Origin: Spirosoma arboris
Lineage (GTDB): Bacteria > Bacteroidota > Bacteroidia > Cytophagales > Spirosomataceae
Reading direction: 5' to 3'
Length of the DNA stretch: 64,000 bases
Assembly: GCF_009754945.1 (NCBI RefSeq)
Contig: NZ_WPIN01000001.1
Location: 930,001-994,000 of the forward strand
Position 1 is the stretch's first letter, and the number at the start of each line of letters is the position of its first letter. The position numbers and the translations under genes are program-made. Positions 16,352 through 25,301 of this stretch are shown piece by piece. The notes below the pieces were generated by a model, which was not told where the DNA came from, made no database searches, and saw only the letters and a list, made by a program, of their open reading frames with translations.

Positions 16352-17527
16352 ATGGACACACAGAAAGGATTGAATTTACTAGAAAACAAACGGATAGCCA
16401 TTGTTGGAGGTGGCCCCGGTGGATTAACACTCGCCCTACTTTTACAACGTAAAGGGGCTGATGTGACCGTATATGAACGGGACTATAGCCCAGAAACACG
16501 TATCCAGGGCGCTATCGTTGATCTGCACGCTGACTCAGGCTTGAAAGTGATTAAGGCCGCCGGTTTGCTGGATGCGTTTAAAGCGGCTTATATGCCGGGG
16601 GCAGATAAATTCCGTACGCTTGATCAACACGCCAACATTTGCGTGGAAGAAGCTAGCCAAGGTACCGCTGCCGATTTTGAGGATGAACACTTCAGGCCAG
16701 AGATTGACCGAGGGGCACTTCGGAATGTGCTATTAAACGCTCTTTCGCCGGATACTGTGGTTTGGGATAGTCAGTTGACGAGCCTGGAAGAGGTGGCTAC
16801 TACCTGGCACCTTACATTTAAAAATGGCACAACAGCAGTTGCCGATCTAGTCATCGGGGCAGACGGTTACCGGTCAAAAATCCGTCCGTATTTGACAGAT
16901 GGGAAAGCCGTGTATTCAGGAGCAACCATCATCCAGGGAGAAATCGATCATCCTGAAAAAGATTGCCCTGAGATATATAAGTTGGTTGATAAAGCCAATC
17001 TCGTGGCCATCGGCGTCGGCAAATCCATTGCTGCCCAACCCAGAGGGGATGGGGGGCTTACGTTTTATGCTTCATCACTTTACGCCGAAGACTGGCTTAA
17101 AACCAGTGGCATTGATTTTACGAACCAAGACGAAGTGTATGCTTATCTAGTTGATTTTTATGAAGGCTGGAACCCGGTATTTTATACACTTTTTAAAGCT
17201 TGTAACCACTTTGTGCCACGGCCTTTAACCTATTTCCCGTTGGATCAACCCTGGGCTACTCAATCAACTATCACCCTGATTGGCGATGCGGCTCATTTAA
17301 TGCCCCCATCCGGTGAGGGCGTCAATACGGCCATGCTGGATGCGTTGGATTTAAGTGAGTGCCTGACCAATAGTGAATTCGCTGATTTACAAACGGCTAT
17401 TGCTGCTTATGAAGGCCAAATGCGGGCCAGGGCTGTTATCCTGTTAGCAGAGTCCCTGGGCGGGATCAAGGAATTTGCTTCTCCCTCTGAGGCCTCCGTT
17501 AAAGAACTCGTACCGCTGTACAATTAA
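16352..17527 (+). CDS. FAD-dependent monooxygenase (TetX/PHBH-like)
   Basis: 391 residues. The FAD ADP-binding motif IVGGGPGGLTLALLLQRKG occupies about 17-35, followed by the YERD acidic strand end; a central DLVIGADGYRSKIR motif and a second FAD motif LIGDAAHLMPPSGEGVNTA near 310-330 are all in place. This is the group A flavoprotein hydroxylase fold shared by TetX, kynurenine monooxygenase and p-hydroxybenzoate hydroxylase. Cytoplasmic NAD(P)H- and O2-dependent hydroxylation is expected. Resemblance to TetX is at family level; tetracycline inactivation cannot be inferred. Follows an AraC regulator on the same strand. Confidence 0.88.
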   Translation: MDTQKGLNLLENKRIAIVGGGPGGLTLALLLQRKGADVTVYERDYSPETRIQGAIVDLHADSGLKVIKAAGLLDAFKAAYMPGADKFRTLDQHANICVEEASQGTAADFEDEHFRPEIDRGALRNVLLNALSPDTVVWDSQLTSLEEVATTWHLTFKNGTTAVADLVIGADGYRSKIRPYLTDGKAVYSGATIIQGEIDHPEKDCPEIYKLVDKANLVAIGVGKSIAAQPRGDGGLTFYASSLYAEDWLKTSGIDFTNQDEVYAYLVDFYEGWNPVFYTLFKACNHFVPRPLTYFPLDQPWATQSTITLIGDAAHLMPPSGEGVNTAMLDALDLSECLTNSEFADLQTAIAAYEGQMRARAVILLAESLGGIKEFASPSEASVKELVPLYN

Positions 17528-17574
17528 AAAGGTTCTTAACGAATTGACTACTGTATTAGTGACGATCTTATCTT

Positions 17575-18615
17575 TTATTGACAACCCGTGTAGGTATAGC
17601 TAATCGTAGTCAGGTCAGGCTGTTGCGCCCCGTTGGTTAAGGTTTGACTAGCTTGTTTTGTGCTCAAAATGTAGCCCCCTGCGTTGAGTTGATTCTCGAA
17701 CGTCTGCTCACTATACTGGACCATTTGGTGTTGATTATTTGCCGAATAAGCGCGGTAGCGCGTCAACAAACCCGGCTCTCCGAAGAGAGAAAGCACAGTA
17801 GGATGCCCTTTAAAAGCCAGCAGGCTTGATTCGGCCGGCTGGCCCGTTTGCCATTCCTGCGTGTAGTAAGTACTCAGGCTATCATTGATGTATTCCTGGT
17901 GCTTGATTAGGCGTCGGTTCGTATCGTACTCGTTGACTTGCACCAGCGTGCGGGCGGCTCCACTACCATCCGTTCCTGGAAAAGTCGCTTTGACCACCAG
18001 GCCATCTTGTAGCTCGAACACATAGCCACTGGTCAGTACAAGGGCTTTACCATTCTGATAGGTAATACTTTCCCCATTGCTGCTGGTTTGTTTGATAAGC
18101 TGGCCGGAGCCATCATAGGTATACGAAGTAGTCGTGACATTGGTTTGTTGCTGAGGACCGCTGGTGATATGGGAATCATAGATAACGTCCGTCTGGATGT
18201 AGTTAGTCAACCGCTCATTGGCGTAGGAATAGGTTTTAGTCGATACGTAATGATACTCGGATGGCTTTCCGGCAAACATGTATTGTTGATGGAGGTCCGT
18301 CACAGAACGGGTCAGAAAACCAGCGGCATCGTAGGTATAGGTATCGGTGGTGGTCGTTTTGTCGCTAGCGACCGTCGAGGAGTTGCTCTGACTAATCTTG
18401 GTTTTGTTGGTCAGATTTCCCTGGGCATCGTAGGCGTAATCGAGTTGAATAGTCCCATCGTTCCCCTGGCTGTGGAAAGTGCTCGCTGAATGCTGAATGC
18501 GGCAACCATTGGCAACAGTCACTTCGTTATCCTTTTTGGTGCCACAGCCCGCGCTCAGCCAGTTGAGGCCAACCCCTATGAGTGTTAGTCGGATAATAAC
18601 TTGGATCGTTTTCAT
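17575..18615 (-). CDS. YD-repeat-like lipoprotein
   Basis: 346 residues. Lipoprotein signal ending LSAGC (Cys24). The body is built of YD-type repeats: QLDYAYDAQGNLTNKTK, TYTYDAAGFLTRSVT, SYTYDGSGQLIKQTS, QVNEYDTNRRLIKHQEY. Larger relative of the lipoproteins at 1-736 and 5735-6676. Exported and membrane-anchored; function unknown. Last in a minus-strand series with a LytS kinase, LytTR regulator and outer-membrane receptor, separated from the receptor by a hairpin at 18709-18754. Confidence 0.83.
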   Translation of the reverse strand: MKTIQVIIRLTLIGVGLNWLSAGCGTKKDNEVTVANGCRIQHSASTFHSQGNDGTIQLDYAYDAQGNLTNKTKISQSNSSTVASDKTTTTDTYTYDAAGFLTRSVTDLHQQYMFAGKPSEYHYVSTKTYSYANERLTNYIQTDVIYDSHITSGPQQQTNVTTTSYTYDGSGQLIKQTSSNGESITYQNGKALVLTSGYVFELQDGLVVKATFPGTDGSGAARTLVQVNEYDTNRRLIKHQEYINDSLSTYYTQEWQTGQPAESSLLAFKGHPTVLSLFGEPGLLTRYRAYSANNQHQMVQYSEQTFENQLNAGGYILSTKQASQTLTNGAQQPDLTTISYTYTGCQ

Positions 18616-18708
18616 GCTTAGTCAAGTAAGGTTTACTGGCTAAGACGTAAAAACGTATCCAAACGCTGGCCGCTAGAGAGGTGATATAGTGGAATAAATA
18701 GAATCAGA

Positions 18709-18754
18709 CCGTAATAACCGCTTCAATGGTTTTATCCAGAAACGGTTATTACGG
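18709..18754. repeat. Hairpin with 12-bp perfect arms between receptor and lipoprotein
   Basis: CCGTAATAACCG (18709-18720) and CGGTTATTACGG (18743-18754) are perfect reverse complements around a 22-nt loop. Without a U tract it could act as a weak terminator or an RNA-stabilising stem downstream of the receptor gene. Confidence 0.6.
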
Positions 18755-18797
18755 CGACGGGCAAAAGTGTAGCAATCGCCCTAAGTAGGTTAAGGAA

Positions 18798-21293
18798 TCA
18801 ATTTTCCTCGCTGAGGGATTTATTCTTCTTCACCTTGGCTCCGTTCAGGCTACCAAATTTATAGCTGAATGTGGCCCGGACACTGGAATTATAAATGTAC
18901 TGGTGAAAGTCCTGATTAAACTGGGCGGAGTTCAGCACCGATGTAAAGCCCATGCCACGCGTAAGAAAGTTCTCCGCCACGATGCCGATGCTTCCCCGTT
19001 TATTCGTAAAACTTTTCCGGGCTCCCAGCGAATACTGCGCGAAGCCAATTCGGTAGCCTTGCAGGGCAATATCTTTACCCCGGTAGCCGATGTTGGCCTG
19101 TAATACCCACCCTTTATCGAGTTGCATTTGCGTATCCATGCGCCCACCCCAACGAAAGCCCTGATTGCTGATCGTGGTCGACAGACCATTAATATCCAGC
19201 GCCAGCCCCTGAATAAAGCGGTACATAATATCGAGGTTGGCATTCACGCTCCACCGGGGAGTAATGTTGATCGTAGCAAACAAATTCGTGCCATAATTGT
19301 ATTCCTTACCCAGGTTAGTCACCCGTGTTACAACGGCACCGACTAATGTATCCGAACGCTGGCTAATCGACTGAATATCATCGGTATTTAGTCGGGTGTA
19401 GAGCGAAAGGTTCAGGTACGTTTTCTTTACCTGCGTACTATACCCGATTTCAATCCGGTCTACGGTTTCAGGCTTTAAATACGGGTTCCCGACGCGGATA
19501 TTAAGCGGGTTGGCCGTATTGAAGTTAGGATTCAGGTCGTCGATAAACGGTCGGCGGATACGGCGGGTATACCCAAACTTAAGACTGCTACTCTCTCCAA
19601 CTTTTTTACCTATATTGATGCTGGGCAATAAACGACCATAATTGGGAATCGAAATATCGGTTGGTACGCCCGTACTCCCTCCAGTCTGCGCCTGAATACT
19701 GGTGTATTCATAACGGAAACCGGGCTTAATAACGACTCCACCGGGCAAGGTAAATGTGGTAGACAGGTAGGCTGCTGCAATGTTCTGGTCATAATTGAGT
19801 AAACCCGACGGGCGGCTGGGATCAACAGCATAGTCGGATGTGGGGCCTGCCAGCAGATAGTTATAGTCACTGGTTACGCGCCGAAGCGTATTTTTAGCGC
19901 CGAACTCTACCTGGAGCAGTTTGCTGACCGGAGTTTGGTAATCGGCCTGAAGAATAAATTCCTGGTTGGTGGCATCGTTCAGGTTTTGTTGCCGGGTCTT
20001 GATCAGTCCCAGCGTATCCAGGTTATTAGCCTCGAAATTGTTGGTCAAATTACTCCGGCTATACTGCGTTGAAAAGCTTAACTCTTTAGATGAGCCCTCA
20101 TAGGTATGCAGGTAGTCAATGTTGACATCGATTGAATTGGATAGATTCTGCGTGTTCACGTCCCGTTTAGAGGGAGTAGCTACCTGTTCGCTGGAAAGCG
20201 TGTTGGTTAGCTGATGTTGATCCATGCTTAAATTCCGGATACCCAGCCGAACTCCCCCTGTTAGCGATTGATTTTTCGCCAGATCATAATCCAGTCCTAA
20301 CGCATATTGAGCAAAGGTGCCTTTGTCGAAGGCGTCGATCCGTTGATGGGTCTGAACCGGTGTTGCTCCTGATGCCAGAAACGTTGTTTGATCCAGATCA
20401 GAGGCTGACGGGTTATAAATGACTCGACCATTCCCGTTAAGATTCAGGCCCAATTTTCCTTTTCGGAAACTGCCATTTAAGCCCAGCGTTGAATTGCGGT
20501 TACCCGTCCCACCATCAACGTCGAGGTGCAGGCCCTGAAGCGTATTCTTCTTGGTGATAATGTTAATAATTCCCCCGCTCCCCTCGGCGTCGTATTTCGC
20601 TGAAGGTGAGGTAATGACCTCCACCGTTTTGATCAAGTCGGCCGGAATTTGCCGGAGCGCATCAGCCAGATTCCCAGCCAGAATGGAGGAGGGTTTATTG
20701 TTGATCAGCACCCGCACGCTGGTACTACCTTGTAGTGAGACGTTCCCTGTCGGATCGACCGATAACATCGGCACTTTTTTCAGAATGTCAGTAGCATCGC
20801 CCCCTTTAGCCGCCACATCATTGTCGGCATTATAAATCAGCCGATCCACTTTATCTTCCACCAATGCTTTCTTGCCCGCTACAGTTACTTCGCCCAATGT
20901 ACGTGTACTGGCGCTGAGTCGAATGACGCCAATATCTTTGGTTTGGCCCTTGCTTAAAATAATATTGTCAACGGACTTGGCCGTATATCCCAAAAATGAA
21001 ATCAGTAGCCTGTAGGTGCCGGGCGCTAATTTGGTGAGGGTAAATTTTCCTTTTTCATCAGCCACTGCTCCATCTACCAATTTACCTGAATTGATTTCAT
21101 ACAAAGCCACGTTGGCAAATTCGACCGCTTTGGTCATGGTTGAATCAATGGCATATCCCGTAATTTTGGCGTTCCCTTTCGGAGTTACCTCCGAGATGCC
21201 CGGTTTAGGTTGATCGGCAGAAGGAGTGACAGATTGCGCTATGAGGTGGCCAGTAACGAGAAAACTAAGAAGTGTGTAAAAAATGTGTCGCAT
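18798..21293 (-). CDS. Outer-membrane beta-barrel (TonB-dependent receptor-like) protein
   Basis: 831 residues. Signal peptide (FYTLLSFLVTGHLIAQ), CarboxypepD_reg-like domain (about 42-130, ITGYAIDSTMTKAVEFANVAL), plug domain (about 140-235, with VEVITSPSAKYDAEGSGGIINIITKK), then a long barrel ending in YKFGS before a charged tail. It matches the outer_membrane_beta-barrel family (OMP_b-brl_3) rather than SusC: no STN domain and no SusD partner. Likely uptake of a small ligand such as a peptide or metal chelate. Downstream of the LytTR regulator at 21438 by 144 nt; regulation by that system is plausible. Confidence 0.88.
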   Translation of the reverse strand: MRHIFYTLLSFLVTGHLIAQSVTPSADQPKPGISEVTPKGNAKITGYAIDSTMTKAVEFANVALYEINSGKLVDGAVADEKGKFTLTKLAPGTYRLLISFLGYTAKSVDNIILSKGQTKDIGVIRLSASTRTLGEVTVAGKKALVEDKVDRLIYNADNDVAAKGGDATDILKKVPMLSVDPTGNVSLQGSTSVRVLINNKPSSILAGNLADALRQIPADLIKTVEVITSPSAKYDAEGSGGIINIITKKNTLQGLHLDVDGGTGNRNSTLGLNGSFRKGKLGLNLNGNGRVIYNPSASDLDQTTFLASGATPVQTHQRIDAFDKGTFAQYALGLDYDLAKNQSLTGGVRLGIRNLSMDQHQLTNTLSSEQVATPSKRDVNTQNLSNSIDVNIDYLHTYEGSSKELSFSTQYSRSNLTNNFEANNLDTLGLIKTRQQNLNDATNQEFILQADYQTPVSKLLQVEFGAKNTLRRVTSDYNYLLAGPTSDYAVDPSRPSGLLNYDQNIAAAYLSTTFTLPGGVVIKPGFRYEYTSIQAQTGGSTGVPTDISIPNYGRLLPSINIGKKVGESSSLKFGYTRRIRRPFIDDLNPNFNTANPLNIRVGNPYLKPETVDRIEIGYSTQVKKTYLNLSLYTRLNTDDIQSISQRSDTLVGAVVTRVTNLGKEYNYGTNLFATINITPRWSVNANLDIMYRFIQGLALDINGLSTTISNQGFRWGGRMDTQMQLDKGWVLQANIGYRGKDIALQGYRIGFAQYSLGARKSFTNKRGSIGIVAENFLTRGMGFTSVLNSAQFNQDFHQYIYNSSVRATFSYKFGSLNGAKVKKNKSLSEEN

Positions 21294-21437
21294 TAGCGAT
21301 GTGTTTAACAGGTTGCGTTTGATCGATACAAAGAGAAGTACTATCAGGAACCTGTACTAAAAAATAGCGGTAGAAGGCCAATATCGGTGGTTAAATACCT
21401 AAAATCGACCGCTAAAAAGCAACGATACCTATACACT

Positions 21438-22208
21438 TTATTTACCCATCCATTCTTTAAAACTAGTCACTCGATCGAGGCTGACAAATACCTCCTGGCG
21501 GGGTGAAGGCGAAAGTTCTACTTTGAGTTTGCTACCCGAATAGGCATAAACCGATTTAATGGCCGATGTGCTGACCAGAAACGAGCGATTGACCCGAAAA
21601 AACTGATCGGGATCGACTAATTGCCCTAATCGGTCCAAACTAAAATCTATCGACACAGGAATACCCACATGAGGGGTTAGATAAGTTGCCTTATCCTCGA
21701 AAAAGAAGTAGGCAATCTCCTCCGTTCGAATACTTTTAAGTCTGGGCCCAATGCTCACCATAAACCGATCTCGGTAAGAAGGTGGGTCCAGTTTTTTCAT
21801 CAACTGGGCAAAAACTGTCGTATCAAGTAAAGCCGTCGACTGGGTTTGGCGCACCAACTTGAACTTATCGATAGCGGCCGCTAGCTCATCGAATTCAAGG
21901 GGTTTTAGTAAATAGTCGATGCTATTGGCCTTGAAAGCCCGTAAGGTATATTGGTCAAAAGCAGTCGTAAAGATGATCGGAATCGTTAGGTTCAACTCTT
22001 GAATCAGGCTGAATCCCAGGCCATCTTCCAGGTGAATATCCAGAAAAATTAAGTCGGGCTGAAGCGGTTGCGGTGTACTAAACCACTGGATCGACTTGCT
22101 GACCGATGGCAGTTTAGCCAGCACACGAATCTGAGGGTCATATTCATGCAGGAGTAGTTCCAGGCCCTGGGCCGTCAGGGGCTCGTCTTCAATAATGACT
22201 ACGTTCAT
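21438..22208 (-). CDS. LytTR-family response regulator
   Basis: 256 residues from the ATG at 22208. Upstream in-frame starts lie within the hairpin-rich spacer and are unlikely. Receiver domain with Glu7-Asp8, phospho-acceptor Asp57 in LIFLDIHLEDG, and Lys in LLKPLEFDEL; LytTR DNA-binding domain from about 150 with FFRVNRSFLVSTSAIKSV. Partner of the kinase at 22292-23413, from which it is separated by 83 nt occupied by a strong hairpin. Confidence 0.92.
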   Translation of the reverse strand: MNVVIIEDEPLTAQGLELLLHEYDPQIRVLAKLPSVSKSIQWFSTPQPLQPDLIFLDIHLEDGLGFSLIQELNLTIPIIFTTAFDQYTLRAFKANSIDYLLKPLEFDELAAAIDKFKLVRQTQSTALLDTTVFAQLMKKLDPPSYRDRFMVSIGPRLKSIRTEEIAYFFFEDKATYLTPHVGIPVSIDFSLDRLGQLVDPDQFFRVNRSFLVSTSAIKSVYAYSGSKLKVELSPSPRQEVFVSLDRVTSFKEWMGK

Positions 22209-22228
22209 GCGCTTGAAGGATGAATGAG

Positions 22229-22279
22229 TGAAAGAGTGAATGAGCGAAAGAAGTTCACATTCGCTCATTCACTCTTTCA
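22229..22279. repeat. Purine-rich hairpin in the kinase-regulator spacer, 20-bp perfect arms
   Basis: Arms 22229-22248 and 22260-22279 are perfect reverse complements (loop 11 nt), with weaker pairing extending outward. They are built from GAGTGAATGAGCGAA-like units. The hairpin ends about 20 nt before the regulator's start codon, so in the transcript it could affect ribosome access or set the kinase:regulator ratio. Confidence 0.8.
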
Positions 22280-22291
22280 TTCTTTCGCTCT

Positions 22292-23413
22292 TTACATTAA
22301 AAGTGGAATTTTTACGATGAATACATTCGTCAGATCCTCAATCAATACAGGTCGATTGGTCAGAAGTTGGTAGCGTTTGGTAATATTTTGCAAACCCAGC
22401 CCGGTTGATTCCTCGGTTTGGAGACGAGGCCGAATCAAATTGCTGATGAGCAAATAATCCTGCACAATTTCGAGGGTGACCAGCAGCGGTACATCGGTTG
22501 ACATTTGATTATGTTTTACCGCGTTCTCAATTAACAACTGAAGCGTCAGGGGAGCAATGCGGTATTGTTCGGCTATTTCCGGGGGAATATCCGTAATGAC
22601 TCGAAATTTATCGCCAAAGCGAATATGCAGCAAAAATGTGTAAGCACTTACGAAAACCAATTCTTCCTGAAGTTTGACCGATTGAGCATCATATTGCTCT
22701 AAAACATAGCGATACGACTTTGCCAACTGCCCCACAAACTGGATGGAGAGTTTAGGGTTTACCGCAATGAGCGTCGACAGAATGCTGAAGCTATTGAACA
22801 AAAAATGCGGATTAACCTGATTTTTTAAGGCGACAAATTGAGCCTGAGCGGCCTCCTTCTGTAGTTTTTCTGCTTTGACACGTATGTCCTCCAACTGCCT
22901 GTAACTCCTGCGATTAGCGGCTAAATAAAACGCGGCTAACATGGCCAGGATGGTTAGCCCATTGTCTACTTTTTGCTGTTTGTTGCCCTGCGTAAATCGG
23001 TCGGATGGGCGAAGGTGAGTGGGCGAATGCGTTGATGTTGAGCCCTGTATGAGTTCCAGGCTTTTCATCCCCTCCCACAGGCGATAGAAACCCATGTTAA
23101 ATAAAACGGCTAATCCACCCGCGATGAGTAAGGTAGCCAATTGAACGGGCAAATTGAATTCGGTGCGGAAGCCCTTCGGAAACAGGCTGAATATTCGTTG
23201 ATGAAACCAATCGGAAACAGTGATCCACAAGCCGAAGAAGAGGATGGTAACCACAATCTCCATGATCCACAACGGCCAAATCCGCCCTAGCAGCCCCAGA
23301 GAAAACTGGTTAACAGCGACATAGAGTCGAATGGGCCAGTAAATAGCAAAAACGGTTGTTGCCAGTTGCCATCGTTGTCGATTCGTTAGGCGGTCAGTGG
23401 CGATTTCTGCCAT
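22292..23413 (-). CDS. LytS-type membrane sensor histidine kinase
   Basis: 373 residues. About four hydrophobic segments (18-38, 48-66, 88-108, 150-166), then a coiled linker (RQLEDIRVKAEKLQKEAAQ) and a His_kinase domain with His203 in QVNPHFLFNS. The ATPase part has LLIENAVKHN and STGLGLQNITKRYQ, so this copy looks functional though without a strict DxGxG. Integral inner-membrane sensor without a recognisable extracellular domain, perhaps sensing a membrane-associated signal. First gene of the unit kinase, LytTR regulator, beta-barrel receptor. Confidence 0.9.
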   Translation of the reverse strand: MAEIATDRLTNRQRWQLATTVFAIYWPIRLYVAVNQFSLGLLGRIWPLWIMEIVVTILFFGLWITVSDWFHQRIFSLFPKGFRTEFNLPVQLATLLIAGGLAVLFNMGFYRLWEGMKSLELIQGSTSTHSPTHLRPSDRFTQGNKQQKVDNGLTILAMLAAFYLAANRRSYRQLEDIRVKAEKLQKEAAQAQFVALKNQVNPHFLFNSFSILSTLIAVNPKLSIQFVGQLAKSYRYVLEQYDAQSVKLQEELVFVSAYTFLLHIRFGDKFRVITDIPPEIAEQYRIAPLTLQLLIENAVKHNQMSTDVPLLVTLEIVQDYLLISNLIRPRLQTEESTGLGLQNITKRYQLLTNRPVLIEDLTNVFIVKIPLLM

Positions 23414-23546
23414 TCTTGTTGATATAAAACACGAAGTAATTAAGCAAAATTATTGAACACAGAGCGGTTCGCCGTTACGACACGGAGGACATGAACAATC
23501 AACAAGGTATAAGTAATCAAGCAGCATAAAATGATGCTTTAGTTTG

Positions 23547-23619
23547 TATGACCCCTACAGGGTCAAATGTTTATAGAAAGGCCAATTTGCTATAAACATT
23601 TGACCCTGTAGGGGTCATA
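23547..23619. repeat. Perfect 30-bp-arm hairpin
   Basis: Arms 23547-23576 and 23590-23619 are perfect reverse complements over 30 bp with a 13-nt loop. The arm itself contains the short palindrome GACCCCTACAGGGTC. It lies between the minus-strand esterase (3' side) and the kinase promoter region. Too long and regular for a routine terminator; an extragenic palindromic element is more likely. Confidence 0.9.
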
Positions 23620-23648
23620 TCAGGCAGTATAATGGGCTGTCTATATTC

Positions 23649-25301
23649 TTAAGGCGTACGGGTCACAGACGCGGTGGCTAGCGCCTGAATCTCTTTGTCG
23701 GGGTGCGATTTGATCACGCACTGATTGTCGAATAACATCGTCGTTCCGCTGGCTTCCGTATATGGTTTCCAGGCGGGTAATTCTTTGTAGTTCGGATTGC
23801 CCGTGCGAGCGAAACTAACCCACGATTGACTCATTTTACGGGCCAGCTCATAGGCATCTTTACCACCGCCCGTCATTTCTTCACAGCGGGCAACATTGTT
23901 GAACACAAACGGAATCTCCATGCAGTGAACAGCCTTGTAAGCCCCATCCAGCACGGGCGATTGCCAGGTGAACAGATATACGTACACCGGTGCCGTAGTA
24001 TGAGCCGATTTTAAATTAGCCAGCTTGAGCGTATTGCTTCGGAACCGATCATCGATGTCGATCAGATCACTGGCTTTCGTATCGGTTGGGTAGGCCTTTT
24101 TAACCGCTTCGATATAGGCGTCCGTTTTATCACCGAAGCGTTTTTGCAGTTGCGCTTTCGCCTGCTCGGGAGTCGCATTCCGCAGGTTGCCACTCAGCGA
24201 GGCCATAAATTCGTTTTTGGTCGAACCAACCAGAAGCGGTACATAGCTGGAAATGGCCAGCGCTTCGGGCTGAACAGGTTGGTAAGGTAAAAACGAGCCA
24301 TCGCGGGAAGGACCCCAGCCCAGGCCCGTTACCGGCTTACCTTCAGCAACCAACTGCTGACGGACTTTCTGTATGGCACGACTGCCAGCGGCCGCCAGTT
24401 TTTCGTAAGGAACCGTCTGAAGTGAATCAACCTGGCTGGCATTGAAACCCAGCTCTGCCAGAACGGCTTCACCCACCCGATGCGTCAAATCGCGTTCCTG
24501 GAATTGAGGGGCCGTTCCACTTTCGGCGATGGCTTTATGAATCAATCCTTTGGCCGAGGGTGTGTACATGAGCGTCGATACCTTACCCCCTCCACCAGAT
24601 TGCCCGAAAATAGTCACATTGGATGGATCGCCCCCAAACTGATCAATGTTCGCCTTCACCCATTGTAGAGCCGCCACCAAATCCATCATGCCCACATTGG
24701 CCGACGATTTGTATTTATCACCATAATCGGACAAATCCAGAAAACCCAGAATATTGAGCCGATGATTAACCGACACCAGCACCACATCGCCCGTACGGCT
24801 CAAATTTTCGCCATCATAGGACGGTAATTCCTGCGACGAACCGGCCGAATACCCACCGCCGTGCAGCCAGACCATAACCGGGCGTTTGCGCGTAACGGCA
24901 CTCCCAGAGGTAGCTACCTGGGGCGACCAGACGTTTAGCCGCAGGCAATCTTCGTTGGCGTAACCCCAGTCATGGTGATAGACAAACTCACTTTCGTCGT
25001 TTACCTGACTGGTCGGCGTCATAATGGGGCAAACCGGACCATAGGCCATCGACGAGCGCACACCCGTCCAGGAGTCCGGTTTGGAAGGAGCCATAAACCG
25101 TTTGGCTTTGGCATATGGAATCCCTTTGTAGGTGTAAATGCTATTGTGAATATAGCCTCTGACGGAGCCAGACTCCGTTTTAACAATAGCTGTCTGGCTA
25201 CCCGTCACCAGGGGCGATCCGGTCGACGCCGTTTTTTGGGCGGTGACCGATAATGAGCTGACTACTAAAAGAGTCAATAAAAAGTTAGGGTTTAGGTTCA
25301 T
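23649..25301 (-). CDS. Secreted type-B carboxylesterase
   Basis: 550 residues. Signal peptide (FLLTLLVVSSLSVTAQ). Alpha/beta hydrolase of the COesterase family: YKGIPYAKAKRFMAP, EDCLRLNVWSP, oxyanion segment VWLHGGGYSAGS, nucleophile Ser235 in FGQSGGGGK, and an MEIPFVFNN segment near the C-terminus. Most relatives have GESAGG; here the elbow is GQSGGG. Probably a periplasmic or outer-membrane esterase; substrate unknown. First of three paralogous esterases within 11 kb (others at 30888 and 32870). Confidence 0.9.
   Translation of the reverse strand: MNLNPNFLLTLLVVSSLSVTAQKTASTGSPLVTGSQTAIVKTESGSVRGYIHNSIYTYKGIPYAKAKRFMAPSKPDSWTGVRSSMAYGPVCPIMTPTSQVNDESEFVYHHDWGYANEDCLRLNVWSPQVATSGSAVTRKRPVMVWLHGGGYSAGSSQELPSYDGENLSRTGDVVLVSVNHRLNILGFLDLSDYGDKYKSSANVGMMDLVAALQWVKANIDQFGGDPSNVTIFGQSGGGGKVSTLMYTPSAKGLIHKAIAESGTAPQFQERDLTHRVGEAVLAELGFNASQVDSLQTVPYEKLAAAGSRAIQKVRQQLVAEGKPVTGLGWGPSRDGSFLPYQPVQPEALAISSYVPLLVGSTKNEFMASLSGNLRNATPEQAKAQLQKRFGDKTDAYIEAVKKAYPTDTKASDLIDIDDRFRSNTLKLANLKSAHTTAPVYVYLFTWQSPVLDGAYKAVHCMEIPFVFNNVARCEEMTGGGKDAYELARKMSQSWVSFARTGNPNYKELPAWKPYTEASGTTMLFDNQCVIKSHPDKEIQALATASVTRTP

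Noticed and set aside
16352..17527. Calling the FAD monooxygenase a tetracycline resistance gene
   Set aside because: Only family-level motifs are shared with TetX; many unrelated hydroxylases share them.
22201..22290. Short tandem units read as a CRISPR array
   Set aside because: Units are adjacent without spacers and fold into one hairpin.
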